From contig JABSPK010000019.1 in assembly GCA_013214065.1 (NCBI GenBank), positions 1-36,388 on the forward strand: 36,388 bases of DNA. Direction: 5' to 3'. Under the pieces are notes generated by a model, which was not told the origin of the DNA, did not search any database, and was given only the letters and a program-made list of their open reading frames with translations. The translations under genes and the position numbers were made by a program. Source of the stretch: Flavobacteriaceae bacterium (GTDB lineage Bacteria > Bacteroidota > Bacteroidia > Flavobacteriales > Flavobacteriaceae). This document shows, piece by piece, positions 23,196 through 32,453 of the stretch (within the stretch, counting starts at the first letter, position 1; every line of letters starts with the position of its first letter).

Positions 23196-25592
23196 ATGAA
23201 GCGGCTTAAAAAAATCCTGCTCGCGCTGCTGGGCCTTCTTGCAATTCTTGCCCTTTTCATTTTCATCTTTTTGAATAGCCTGACCCCTACCTATGAAGGG
23301 AAACAGGAGTTGAAAGGCCTCGACGAAGGGGTCGAAGTTTACTTCGATGCCTATGGAGTACCCCATATTTATGCCGACAACGAAACCGATGCCATTCGCA
23401 CTTTGGGTTATGTGCATGCCCAAGATCGATTATGGCAAATGGAACTTCTCCGTAGAGCCGGGTCAGGAGGGTTATCCGAGATATTCGGGGATCTGACCTT
23501 GGAAACCGATAAGTTCTTTTTGTCTTTGGGAATTGACGACTACAACCAAAAAGCCCTTGCGAAACTTGATCGATCGGCAGCTTCGGTACAATTGGCCGAA
23601 ACCTATCTCGACGGCATCAACCAATTCATTGAAAATGGGCCGACCCCGGTGGAATTTTATCTGACCGGGCTCGAAAAACAAAAATTCGATCTTAAAGATG
23701 TGTACAACGCAGTGTCGTATATGGGCTTTACCTTCAACAAGGGTGCACGCGATATTGTCAATACCAATTTATTACACCGGCTTGATTCGGTGTACACCCA
23801 CCCATTGTTTCAAAGCGAAGTGCCCGGTTCACTTAAGATCCCAGTGTATCCTGATAGTACGGCGAATGGCTTGATGGCTTTACATGAACAGATGGACAAC
23901 GCTTTATCAAGGCTTCCGATTCCTGAAATCTACGGCAGCAATAGCTGGGTGTTGGCACCTGAAAAGACCGCTACGGGCAAGGTGTTGTTCGAAAACGACC
24001 CCCATATCGCCCAAGCCCAACCGTCGGTATGGTATGAGGCGCATTTGGTAACGCCTGATTATGAAAAATACGGCTATTACTTGGCCGGGGTCCCTTTTCC
24101 TTTACTTTCACACGACCGTTTTATGGCCCACGGGTTCACCATGTTAGCCAATGATGATACCAATTTTTACTATGAGGAAGCCCATCCTGAAGATTCGACG
24201 CGCTACCGCTTTAAAGACGAATGGCGCAACTTCGATTTCGTAACAAAGACCATCAAGGTGAAAGACGCCCCTGATGTGGAGTTCGTATATCGCAAGACCC
24301 ATAGAGGGCCTATCGTCAATGACAATTTCGCCAACAGAACCCGGGTAGAAGGGGATCGCTTGGTAAGTATGCATTGGTTGTTCACCCAATTTGAGAACCG
24401 ACTCGTTGAAGGTTTGTATGGTATCAATCATGCCGAATCCATCGAAGAATTCGCTACGGCTTTGCCGAACATCCATGCTCCTGGACTCAATGTCATGTAT
24501 GGTGATGCTGATGGCAATATCGCTTGGTGGGGAACGGCCAAGCTATATCGCATGCCCGACAGCACCAGTACGAAGTTCATTTTGGACGGAACGACTGGAG
24601 ACAAGGACCCAACCGCATACCTTGGTTTCGAACACAACCCACATGCCATCAATCCGCCATGGCACTATGTGTATTCGGCGAACAACCAACCTGACTCCCT
24701 ATCCGGCATGTATGTGCCGGGTTATTTCGCCAATTCGGTATTTCGGGCCGGCCGTATCATTGATCGGATGGAAGAAAAACCCACGGGATGGACCAAGGAC
24801 GACATGATGGAAATGGCCAACGACATTACCCTCAGAACGGGCGCCGAATTTTTAAAGCGTAGTTTTTCACAGCTGGATGTAAGTAGATTGAGCGACGAGC
24901 AAGTTGGATTTTTGGACTTGGCCGATAAATGGGACGGTCGCTTTGATGGCAAAAGCGTACCCGCCGTGTTCTACGAAAAATTTAGACAAAACCTGCATCG
25001 CGATATTTTTGCCGATGAGTTCGATTCGATTTCCGAGTACGCTTCCTATGGGGTGCAGTTGAAGATGCGTATGATTTTTGATGACGAAGCATCGAAATGG
25101 TGGGACGATGTAGCGACCGATGACATTGTCGAAACCAAAGCCATGATCATCACCAAGGCCTTTCACGATACCTGGGCACAGTTGACGGAGGAATTAGGGA
25201 CGGACTATACGACCTGGACATGGGATCGGGTACACTTTTTGGAACACGACCATCCCATCGGACGCGTGGCCTCGCTACGTAAATATTTCAATGTAGGACC
25301 AATGCCAACATCAGGTACGGGTGGAACACTGAATAACCAAGGCTTTAGAAGACAAGCTGACGGTACGTTCAAAGTGACGAGTATTCCCTCTACGCGGAGG
25401 ATCATCGATTTTTCGGATATCGAAGGAAGCATGAGCATCTTACCTACGGGGCAATCAGGGAATCCATTGAGTCGCCATTATCGGGATCAGGCTGAAATGT
25501 ATGCAAATGGGGAATACCGTGGCATGCTGATGAACGAAGAAGAAATCAAGGCGGGAGCGATCGGCCAGTTGGACTTTGAACCAACGAATTGA
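23196..25592 (+). CDS. Penicillin acylase-family N-terminal nucleophile hydrolase
   Basis: A 798-aa Ntn hydrolase of the penicillin G acylase/AHL acylase family (peptidase S45). A basic start (MKRLKKI) and one long hydrophobic segment (to about residue 27) anchor or export it. The precursor is expected to cut itself before S248 in IYGSNSWVLAPE, freeing the serine nucleophile of the beta chain; WYEAHLVTPDY and the FTMLANDDTNFYYE region line the pocket. It removes acyl chains from an amide, but the substrate (antibiotic, homoserine lactone, lipopeptide, other) cannot be read from sequence. The ATG at 23196 is preferred to an in-frame TTG at 23187, which belongs to the promoter-like element. Confidence 0.9.
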   Translation: MKRLKKILLALLGLLAILALFIFIFLNSLTPTYEGKQELKGLDEGVEVYFDAYGVPHIYADNETDAIRTLGYVHAQDRLWQMELLRRAGSGGLSEIFGDLTLETDKFFLSLGIDDYNQKALAKLDRSAASVQLAETYLDGINQFIENGPTPVEFYLTGLEKQKFDLKDVYNAVSYMGFTFNKGARDIVNTNLLHRLDSVYTHPLFQSEVPGSLKIPVYPDSTANGLMALHEQMDNALSRLPIPEIYGSNSWVLAPEKTATGKVLFENDPHIAQAQPSVWYEAHLVTPDYEKYGYYLAGVPFPLLSHDRFMAHGFTMLANDDTNFYYEEAHPEDSTRYRFKDEWRNFDFVTKTIKVKDAPDVEFVYRKTHRGPIVNDNFANRTRVEGDRLVSMHWLFTQFENRLVEGLYGINHAESIEEFATALPNIHAPGLNVMYGDADGNIAWWGTAKLYRMPDSTSTKFILDGTTGDKDPTAYLGFEHNPHAINPPWHYVYSANNQPDSLSGMYVPGYFANSVFRAGRIIDRMEEKPTGWTKDDMMEMANDITLRTGAEFLKRSFSQLDVSRLSDEQVGFLDLADKWDGRFDGKSVPAVFYEKFRQNLHRDIFADEFDSISEYASYGVQLKMRMIFDDEASKWWDDVATDDIVETKAMIITKAFHDTWAQLTEELGTDYTTWTWDRVHFLEHDHPIGRVASLRKYFNVGPMPTSGTGGTLNNQGFRRQADGTFKVTSIPSTRRIIDFSDIEGSMSILPTGQSGNPLSRHYRDQAEMYANGEYRGMLMNEEEIKAGAIGQLDFEPTN

Positions 25593-25598
25593 TACTAT

Positions 25599-25631
25599 TT
25601 TGTTGATTACAATCATTTTAAGGTATAAATG
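25599..25631 (+). promoter_or_regulatory. Candidate promoter of the TonB receptor/DUF4249 operon
   Basis: TTTG (25599-25602) and TATAAATG (25624-25631, six of eight consensus positions) are 21 bases apart, the normal spacing for a Bacteroidota -33/-7 pair. It would give a leader of about 65 bases before the ATG at 25704. Confidence 0.35.
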
Positions 25632-25703
25632 TACCCGATTGCACACGCAACCCTTTAAGGATTGAAATCTTTTTATAACTTACAACTAGCTAATTCAGGT
25701 GCT

Positions 25704-28508
25704 ATGCAAGAAGAAAAGGTCCGACGGATTCCGTCGTTGTTGTCCTATGTCCTATTAATCCCATTCTTTTTATTCGTTATTGCTTTGAATGGGCAAGAAA
25801 AAACGGTTACCGCGTCTTTCTCCGAAACCAATCTGGAAGAAGCGGTACAAGCGGTGCAACAACAAACCGGACTTCAATTCTTCTTCGTTCCGGAATGGCT
25901 AACCGATAAAAAGATCTCCGCCTCTTTTGAAGCTGCGGGACTCTCCGAGGTCTTGGAGACACTTTTGGCCGACACCGAATTGAACTATTACGTTTTAGAA
26001 GCTGAGAACAGGGTCATCTTATTACAGAATACGATCATTTACGACGCCTTACCGCGTGATTTTTTCGGTAAGAAAGCCGATTCAACGAATACTGAGGTCA
26101 CTGGGGTCAGTAGTGCCTTGCCCCCTCCGGTCTTTTATAATGACGGGGTGCGGAAGCGCAAGACCCGCTACCCAGTCGTTCGTATCGGAAAAGCTTTGGA
26201 AGGGCGTTTGAAATCGACCTACGTTTTGACCGGAAGGGCCATTAACCAACGCACGGGCGAGGCCATACCCGACTTGGCCATTCGCATCAAAGGAAGTAAC
26301 GAAATTGCCGTGACCGATGCGAACGGGGGCTATTCCATCGAGTTGCCTTCAGGTTATAACGTCATCGCTACCAGCGCTATGGGAATCGCCGATTCGGAAC
26401 GTGAGGTGGTCATGTACAATGACGGTCAATTGGATTTGGTTTTGGAAGAAGGGCTGGAACAATTGGATGAAGTCATTTTGGAAGCCGACGCCATCAGTAA
26501 TGTCGAGGATGCCGAAACCGGCACCGAACAGATCGACCTCGAGGAATCAAAGAACATCCCCTTGGTTTTGGGGGAACGTGATATTTTGCAGATTGCCAAA
26601 AACCTCCCAGGTATTTCTTCAGCCGGTGAAGGGGCAACGGGTTTGAATGTCAGGGGAGGCAAAACCGACCAGAACCTCGTATTGCTTGACGATGCGGTCA
26701 TCTATAATCCGACACATTTTTTCGGTATTTTCCAGGCACTGAATCCCTTTACGACCAAAGGGGTCGATATTTATAAGGGTAGCGTGCCCGTTGAATTCGG
26801 GGGACGCCTATCGTCCGTTTTCGATATCCGTACTAAAAACGGTAATGTAGAAAAGTTCTCGGGTGAAGGTTCCATCGGTCCGGTGACGGGGAACTTGGCT
26901 TTGGAGATCCCGGTCAAAAAAGACACCTCTTCGGTGGTTATCGGTGCCCGTGGCGCCTATGCCGATTGGATTTTGCGTTCGCTCGATGAAGAGTCATTGA
27001 ACAACAGCGAAGCCTCGTTTTTCGATGGTATCGTAAAGTACCATCATCGTTTGAGCGATAAAAGCGAGATCAAAGGTACGGCTTACATCAGCCGTGATGC
27101 CTTCAGTATTACTTCCGATTCGTTGTACAATTACTCGAACCGTCTGTTCTCCGTTCGTTGGGACCAACAGTTCAATGAACGCACCAGTGGTGCCCTGACC
27201 GTTGCCAATAGCGACTACCGTTTCGGTATTGATTTCGATGGGGAATCGAATACCGATTTCGAATTGGATTACAGCATCAACGAAACGGAATTGAAATACC
27301 GCATGAAGACCTTGGTCAATGACAAGCATGCCTTGGATTATGGACTGGCGGCCAAGTTCTATTCGGTCAATCCGGGTAGTATCGAACCGACGGGGAGTGA
27401 ATCCGATATCACCGATTTTGCCGTTGACCGTGAACGGGCCATTGAAGGGGCTTTGTTCATTGGCGATGAAATCAATATCGGCGAGAAATTCTTAGTGAAC
27501 ATCGGGTTACGATACGCCTTTTTCGCTGCTTTGGGCGAAGGCACGCAACGAACCTATGTCGAAGGGCAACCACGGAATGAGTCCACGGTGGTGGAGACCA
27601 TCGAATATGGTAGTGGTGAGGTCATCGAAACCTATGGAGGCCCTGAGGTCAGGTTCTCTGCCCGGTATTTGTTGGCACCCGACTTTTCGATCAAAGCCAG
27701 TTTCAACAATGCCTATCAGTTCATCCATACCTTATCGAACAATACGACGGTATCGCCGATCGACACCTGGAAGTTATCAGACTTGAACATCGAGCCACAA
27801 ACCGGCTACCAAGGGGCCTTGGGCCTCTACAAAAACTTTAAGGACAACGAGTTTGAAGTCAGTCTGGAAGGCTACTACAAACGATTGGACAATGTCCTTG
27901 ATTTCAAAACCGGTGCAGACCTCTTTTTGAACCAAAATGTCGAGACCGAGGTATTGCAAGGTGATGGAAAGGCCTATGGGGTCGAATTCCTTTTGAAGAA
28001 AAACCGAGGCGATCTCAACGGCTGGTTGAGTTATACCTATTCGCGTTCGTTCTACCGCTTTGACAGCCCGTTCAGTGAAGAACGCATCAACAATGGGGAA
28101 TTTTTCCCATCGAATTTCGATAAGCCCCATGATGTCAGCTTGATCGCGAATTACAAATTCACAAGACGCTACAGCATTTCGGCCAATTTCGTGTATCAGA
28201 CCGGAAGACCGGTGACCTTCCCGATTGGAACGTTCCGTTTCAACAATGCCGATTTCGTGGCCTTCAGCAACAGAAACGAATTCAGGATCCCTGATTTTTA
28301 TCGCTTAGACCTGGGGGTCAATATCGAGGGGAATCATAAAAAGAACAAATTGGCCCATAGTTTTTGGACCATATCAGTTTACAACGTGCTGGGTCGCAAC
28401 AACCCGTATTCGGTGTTTTTCGTGACCGATAATGGAGAGGTGAAGGCATTGCAAAGCTCGATTTTCGCAATCCCCATCCCGTCCATAACCTACAATTTCA
28501 AATTCTAA
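25704..28508 (+). CDS. TonB-dependent outer-membrane receptor with STN domain
   Basis: A 934-aa outer-membrane protein. Order of parts: signal peptide (to NGQ at about 30), STN domain (about 32-108, NLEEAVQAVQQQTGLQFFF), linker, carboxypeptidase-regulatory-like beta-sandwich (about 173-250, YVLTGRAINQRTGEAIPD), plug (about 285-400, LPGISSAGEGATGLNVRGG and KGSVPVEFGGRLSSVFDIRT), and a long beta-barrel ending in aromatic ITYNFKF. It should import a ligand using TonB energy. STN domains usually signal to a FecR-type anti-sigma factor, but none is adjacent. The ATG at 25704 gives a proper signal peptide; an in-frame TTG at 25662 does not improve it. Three DUF4249 genes follow at once, 10 bases downstream. 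Confidence 0.93.
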   Translation: MQEEKVRRIPSLLSYVLLIPFFLFVIALNGQEKTVTASFSETNLEEAVQAVQQQTGLQFFFVPEWLTDKKISASFEAAGLSEVLETLLADTELNYYVLEAENRVILLQNTIIYDALPRDFFGKKADSTNTEVTGVSSALPPPVFYNDGVRKRKTRYPVVRIGKALEGRLKSTYVLTGRAINQRTGEAIPDLAIRIKGSNEIAVTDANGGYSIELPSGYNVIATSAMGIADSEREVVMYNDGQLDLVLEEGLEQLDEVILEADAISNVEDAETGTEQIDLEESKNIPLVLGERDILQIAKNLPGISSAGEGATGLNVRGGKTDQNLVLLDDAVIYNPTHFFGIFQALNPFTTKGVDIYKGSVPVEFGGRLSSVFDIRTKNGNVEKFSGEGSIGPVTGNLALEIPVKKDTSSVVIGARGAYADWILRSLDEESLNNSEASFFDGIVKYHHRLSDKSEIKGTAYISRDAFSITSDSLYNYSNRLFSVRWDQQFNERTSGALTVANSDYRFGIDFDGESNTDFELDYSINETELKYRMKTLVNDKHALDYGLAAKFYSVNPGSIEPTGSESDITDFAVDRERAIEGALFIGDEINIGEKFLVNIGLRYAFFAALGEGTQRTYVEGQPRNESTVVETIEYGSGEVIETYGGPEVRFSARYLLAPDFSIKASFNNAYQFIHTLSNNTTVSPIDTWKLSDLNIEPQTGYQGALGLYKNFKDNEFEVSLEGYYKRLDNVLDFKTGADLFLNQNVETEVLQGDGKAYGVEFLLKKNRGDLNGWLSYTYSRSFYRFDSPFSEERINNGEFFPSNFDKPHDVSLIANYKFTRRYSISANFVYQTGRPVTFPIGTFRFNNADFVAFSNRNEFRIPDFYRLDLGVNIEGNHKKNKLAHSFWTISVYNVLGRNNPYSVFFVTDNGEVKALQSSIFAIPIPSITYNFKF

Positions 28509-28518
28509 TTGCTAAGAA

Positions 28519-29817
28519 ATGAAAAGAGAATTATTACGAAGGAAAATCAAGTGGTTGACCGCGCTGGGGGTAGTGGTCTTGATGGGTTGTATCGAGGAGT
28601 TCGATGCGGAAATCGTAAATTTTGAAGGCGCTTTGGTAGTGGATGCCCGCTTAAACGACCAGGTGGCCCAACAGACCATTTGGCTTTCACGTACCTTTAG
28701 TTTCGAAGAGACCGATCCCAGTCCTGTGCGCAATGCCCAAGTCACCGTCTTTGACGATACAGGGGCCTCCTTTGATTTCAGTGAAGCCGCACCGGGGCAG
28801 TACCGCTCGACCGCTGTGATGCAAATGCTGCCAGAACGCGAGTACCGATTGGAAATCGTGACCAGTGAAGGGGCCCGTTTTGAATCGAGATCCGAACGCA
28901 TGCCGGCACCGGTAACGATCGGCGATATGCACGCTGAGCGCAGAACCAGTGGTACGGGTACCGAAGGGGTTTCCATTTTGTTGGATAACGACTCGAGTTC
29001 AGGTACGCCGACATACTTTCGCTATGAATACGATGAAACTTTTAAGATCATCGCACCTGATTTCAATCCCTTCGATTGGGATGAAGTCGATTACGACTAT
29101 TTCTGCGAAGATGATGATGGATGGGAAGCTACGGTGGCCCCGCGTGGTGAGGAGGCAAGGACCTGCTTTGGCAACAACCGTTCCATCGATCTGATCTTGG
29201 CTTCTACCGAAGACCTCAGCAGCAATGGCCTGCAAGACTTTGAAGTCCGGTTTTTGGGAAGGGAGAATTATTTCATATCGCATCGGTACAGCATCTTGGT
29301 CAAACAATACCACCATTCGGCCGACGCTGCTTCGTTTTTCAATACCATGCTGAGCTTTTCGAGTTCGGAAAGCATTTTCAGTAATGTGCAGACCGGTTTA
29401 CTGGAAGGCAATATTTCAGCCTCGAATTCCGAAGGCTTGGTCATCGGATATTTCGAATTGAGTGCGTACAGTGAAAAGCGGATGTTCTTTGATTATGAAG
29501 ACCTCTTTCCTGGAGAACCTTTACCACCATACGCGATCAATTGTGAGTTCATCGGGAAGCCACCTTTATATCCCGAAGGGTTCCATGTTACCGAAATCGA
29601 TGGCAAACTGGTGATAGACGGCACCTCGAACAGTCCGTTGTTGGATGGGATCATCGCCGGACTTATCGGATTTGTAGGCGAAAATGAGAATTATTTAAAC
29701 GTTGACGAAGACGGAGAGCTCGATAGGGCACCGTATTTGGTCAAGGCATTGGGATGCGTTGACTGCCGTGAGTTCGGTAGCAATGTGGTCCCTGAATTTT
29801 GGATTGAAGAACCGTGA
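28519..29817 (+). CDS. DUF4249 lipoprotein, first of three paralogs
   Basis: A 432-aa lipoprotein with a signal peptide ending in the lipobox LMGC (C24), so it is lipidated and probably sits on the outer membrane. The N-terminal half is a DUF4249 beta-sandwich pattern (FEGALVVDARLNDQVAQQT, PVRNAQVTVFDDTG, PGQYRS). Shared with its two neighbours are YDETFKIIAP, HRYSILVKQ, SIFSNVQTGLLEGN and the C-terminal CVDCREFGSNVVPEFW. The family's role is unknown; genes of this kind are commonly found next to TonB-dependent receptors. Its stop overlaps the GTG start of the next gene by 4 bases, so the paralogs are translationally coupled. Confidence 0.9.
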   Translation: MKRELLRRKIKWLTALGVVVLMGCIEEFDAEIVNFEGALVVDARLNDQVAQQTIWLSRTFSFEETDPSPVRNAQVTVFDDTGASFDFSEAAPGQYRSTAVMQMLPEREYRLEIVTSEGARFESRSERMPAPVTIGDMHAERRTSGTGTEGVSILLDNDSSSGTPTYFRYEYDETFKIIAPDFNPFDWDEVDYDYFCEDDDGWEATVAPRGEEARTCFGNNRSIDLILASTEDLSSNGLQDFEVRFLGRENYFISHRYSILVKQYHHSADAASFFNTMLSFSSSESIFSNVQTGLLEGNISASNSEGLVIGYFELSAYSEKRMFFDYEDLFPGEPLPPYAINCEFIGKPPLYPEGFHVTEIDGKLVIDGTSNSPLLDGIIAGLIGFVGENENYLNVDEDGELDRAPYLVKALGCVDCREFGSNVVPEFWIEEP

Positions 29818-31118
29818 TAAAAAAAGCATTCGTAATTTTTTTGGGCACCATTGCCCTGGCAAGTTGTATCGATGAAGTGGATTTGGATATCGGGATGGGC
29901 AACGACCCTTTGGATATCCTGATCGTTGAATCGACCTTGTCCGATGAGGTGAAAAGACATCGGGTCGTGTTGAGCAAGATCGACACCTTGATCGACCTAC
30001 AATTGGACTCGGTGTTCAACCCTTTTATTCCGGTGCGTGATATGCAGCGTGATTTTGTGAATTACGAAGAAAATGCGAATGTTTCGGTGACCGACGGCAA
30101 CGGCAATGTATTCGATTACGTTGAGACCGAACCCGGTATCTATGAGTCTAATGTCGCCTATGGCGCCACTATGGGAAATACGTATCGCTTGAACGTGGTG
30201 CGGAGCAACGGTACCCGCTACGCTTCGGAAGCCATGGCGATAGAGGGTATGGCTTCCTTGGATGATGTTTACGCCGAGCGCATGACCAATGACGAGGGTG
30301 TTGATGGCATCGGGATTTTCATTGACGGCTCCGTTATGGAAGGGGAATCGAATAATTTTCGATATACCTACGATGAGACCTACAAGATCATCGCACCCGA
30401 ATGGACCCCTTTTGAGTTTCGATTGACCAATTACGATCCTTGTGCCTTGCCAGAACCCACCTATGACCTCGAAATCGTCGAACGTGAAGAAGAACAACAG
30501 GTCTGCTACCGCACGGACCCCTCGAATACCATCATCCAAACGGAGACGATCACGTCACAGTCAGGGCCCAGAAAGTTCATGGTACGATTCATTCCCAACG
30601 ACGATTTTATCATCTCGCACCGCTATAGCATTGAAGTGCAGCAGCGGGTGGCCGGGGTAGCCTCTTACGCTTTTTATGAACAGCTCAATAATTTCAGTCA
30701 GACAGGAAGCGTTTTTTCACAAGTCCAACCCGGATTTTTAGAGGGCAATCTATTTGCTGAAAACGGAAGGCAAGGGGCCGTTATCGGCTTTTTCGATGTA
30801 GTGTCCGTCGCGAAGCGGCGCATGTTTTTTAATTACACCGACTTTTATCCGACGGAGGAAATTCCGGCATTTCCGTTCAATTGCGGATTGCACTCCTCGC
30901 CAGAATCGCATATTTCTTTTTGTTTTAGCGGTCCTACAGGAGGAAATCCTTGTCCGCAATCTATCATCGAACGGGTCAACCTTGACCTGATCGCCTATGT
31001 GGGAGTGAATTCGGATAATATCGGGACCTGCCCAGGGCCGTATACCTATGTGGCGACGGTCTGTGGTGATTGTACCCAATTGGGGAGTAATGTTGTTCCT
31101 GAATTTTGGGTCGAATGA
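29814..31118 (+). CDS. DUF4249 lipoprotein, second of three paralogs
   Basis: A 434-aa lipoprotein starting at GTG (29814), inside the end of the first paralog (GTGA overlap). The lipobox is LASC with C18. It keeps the shared blocks YDETYKIIAP, HRYSIEVQQ, SVFSQVQPGFLEGN, RRMFFNYTDFYP and CGDCTQLGSNVVPEFW. It is closer to the third copy than to the first: both have GIGIFID and the CGDC form of the C-terminal motif. Extra cysteines (in FNCGL, FCFSG, PCPQS and GTCPG) in the C-terminal third suggest disulfides. Function unknown. Confidence 0.9.
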   Translation: MIKKAFVIFLGTIALASCIDEVDLDIGMGNDPLDILIVESTLSDEVKRHRVVLSKIDTLIDLQLDSVFNPFIPVRDMQRDFVNYEENANVSVTDGNGNVFDYVETEPGIYESNVAYGATMGNTYRLNVVRSNGTRYASEAMAIEGMASLDDVYAERMTNDEGVDGIGIFIDGSVMEGESNNFRYTYDETYKIIAPEWTPFEFRLTNYDPCALPEPTYDLEIVEREEEQQVCYRTDPSNTIIQTETITSQSGPRKFMVRFIPNDDFIISHRYSIEVQQRVAGVASYAFYEQLNNFSQTGSVFSQVQPGFLEGNLFAENGRQGAVIGFFDVVSVAKRRMFFNYTDFYPTEEIPAFPFNCGLHSSPESHISFCFSGPTGGNPCPQSIIERVNLDLIAYVGVNSDNIGTCPGPYTYVATVCGDCTQLGSNVVPEFWVE

Positions 31119-32443
31119 AAAAAACGATGCTCCATAGTATTTGCTACTGCTTATGTATGTCGGCCTGTGTTGAGCCGGCGAACTTGAGCTCCAGTGATGA
31201 AGTGGGCGATTCGTCCGTTGGGACTTTGGTCGTCGAAGCATCGATTACCGACAATGTCGAGATCCAATGGGTATTCATCAGTAGGATGTTGCAAATTGAA
31301 AGTGATAGTACCGTAAACGTTGCTGAAGATGCCTTGTTCAGTGCCAATACCCCTTTTATTGTTGAAAATGGTTTAGGAACCGATGTGGAATCGAATGCTA
31401 TAGTTGAAATAACGGATGCCACGGGACGGATGTACCGGTTCCAAGAAGTCGAACCGGGCAGTTACGCCTCGCTGCAGCCTTTTGCCGCTGTGGCAGGCAG
31501 TTCGTATGATTTGCAGGTTACGACCGATGACGGGGAGCGATATAATGCGGCTACCGAGGCACAGACCCAAACGGCCCGCATCGATCGGGTGTATGCCGAA
31601 AGGGTGGTCAACGGCAGTGGTCAAGAAGGTATCGGCATCTTTATCGATGCGACCACCGACGCCAACGAGAATACCCAAATCCGATATTCCTACGAAGAAA
31701 CCTACAAAATCATTGCCCCGAATTGGACGCCCCTGGAGTTCGAGATCATCAGCGAGGGCAATCCGGCGATTGGCATACCCCCAGTGGTGACCACCGTACC
31801 GAGGGCACAAGAAGAGCGGGTGTGTTTTCGCACCGATCTGTCGACTACCTTGTTGCTGAACGAAACCGATCTGTTGGAGGGCAATACGATTGAAAGGAAC
31901 CGCGTGCGGTTTTTGGCGAACGACAATCCCATTATCGCGCACAGGTACAGCATTTTGGTGAAGCAGTCGGTCTTGTCGCAAGAAGCTTTTGGCTTTTACG
32001 AGCGTTTGGCCAATTTTTCAAGTAGTGAAAATCTGTTCAGTCAGGTGCAACCCGGAAAAATAGAGGGCAATGTCACCAATACCACCGGCGCTGACGATGT
32101 CATCGGCCTGTTCGAAGTGGTTTCCGAAAGTTCACAACGTTTGTTTTTCAACTATACCGATTTTTATCCCAACGAACCGTTACCCCCTTTTTTCGATACC
32201 GAATTCAATTGCGACCGGCTGTTGAGCCCAGTGTTACTGGACCCGGAATTGGACGGTGAAATTCCCCCGAACGGGGGCTGTGCCCAACCGTTGGTCGAGC
32301 GTATCAAATTAGGTTTGATCGAATATGTCAGTGAAAATGACGAACCGGCCATATGTCAAGGCCCGTATTTCGTCACACCGCGTATTTGTGGCGATTGTAC
32401 GGTTATAGGAAGTAATGTAGTACCTGATTTTTGGGTGGAATAA
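31115..32443 (+). CDS. DUF4249 lipoprotein, third of three paralogs
   Basis: A 442-aa lipoprotein. The ATG at 31115 overlaps the stop of the second copy (ATGA) and is preferred to an in-frame TTG at 31106. The signal peptide is short and cysteine-rich (SICYCLCMSAC); C18 of MSAC is the likely lipidated residue. Shared blocks are YEETYKIIAP, HRYSILVKQ, NLFSQVQPGKIEGN, RLFFNYTDFYPNEPLPPFF and CGDCTVIGSNVVPDFW. The tandem arrangement and graded similarity point to duplication in place followed by divergence. Function unknown; an accessory to the upstream receptor is the simplest inference. Confidence 0.9.
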   Translation: MKKTMLHSICYCLCMSACVEPANLSSSDEVGDSSVGTLVVEASITDNVEIQWVFISRMLQIESDSTVNVAEDALFSANTPFIVENGLGTDVESNAIVEITDATGRMYRFQEVEPGSYASLQPFAAVAGSSYDLQVTTDDGERYNAATEAQTQTARIDRVYAERVVNGSGQEGIGIFIDATTDANENTQIRYSYEETYKIIAPNWTPLEFEIISEGNPAIGIPPVVTTVPRAQEERVCFRTDLSTTLLLNETDLLEGNTIERNRVRFLANDNPIIAHRYSILVKQSVLSQEAFGFYERLANFSSSENLFSQVQPGKIEGNVTNTTGADDVIGLFEVVSESSQRLFFNYTDFYPNEPLPPFFDTEFNCDRLLSPVLLDPELDGEIPPNGGCAQPLVERIKLGLIEYVSENDEPAICQGPYFVTPRICGDCTVIGSNVVPDFWVE

Positions 32444-32453
32444 TATAAGTCAT

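Noticed and set aside
29997-30539. 180-codon open frame on the minus strand inside the second DUF4249 gene
   Set aside because: Antisense shadow of a well-supported gene; the translation has no family features or signal sequence.
31373-31981. 202-codon open frame on the minus strand inside the third DUF4249 gene
   Set aside because: Antisense shadow for the same reasons; similar shadows occur opposite dsbD (21268-21834) and kdnA (1553-2041).
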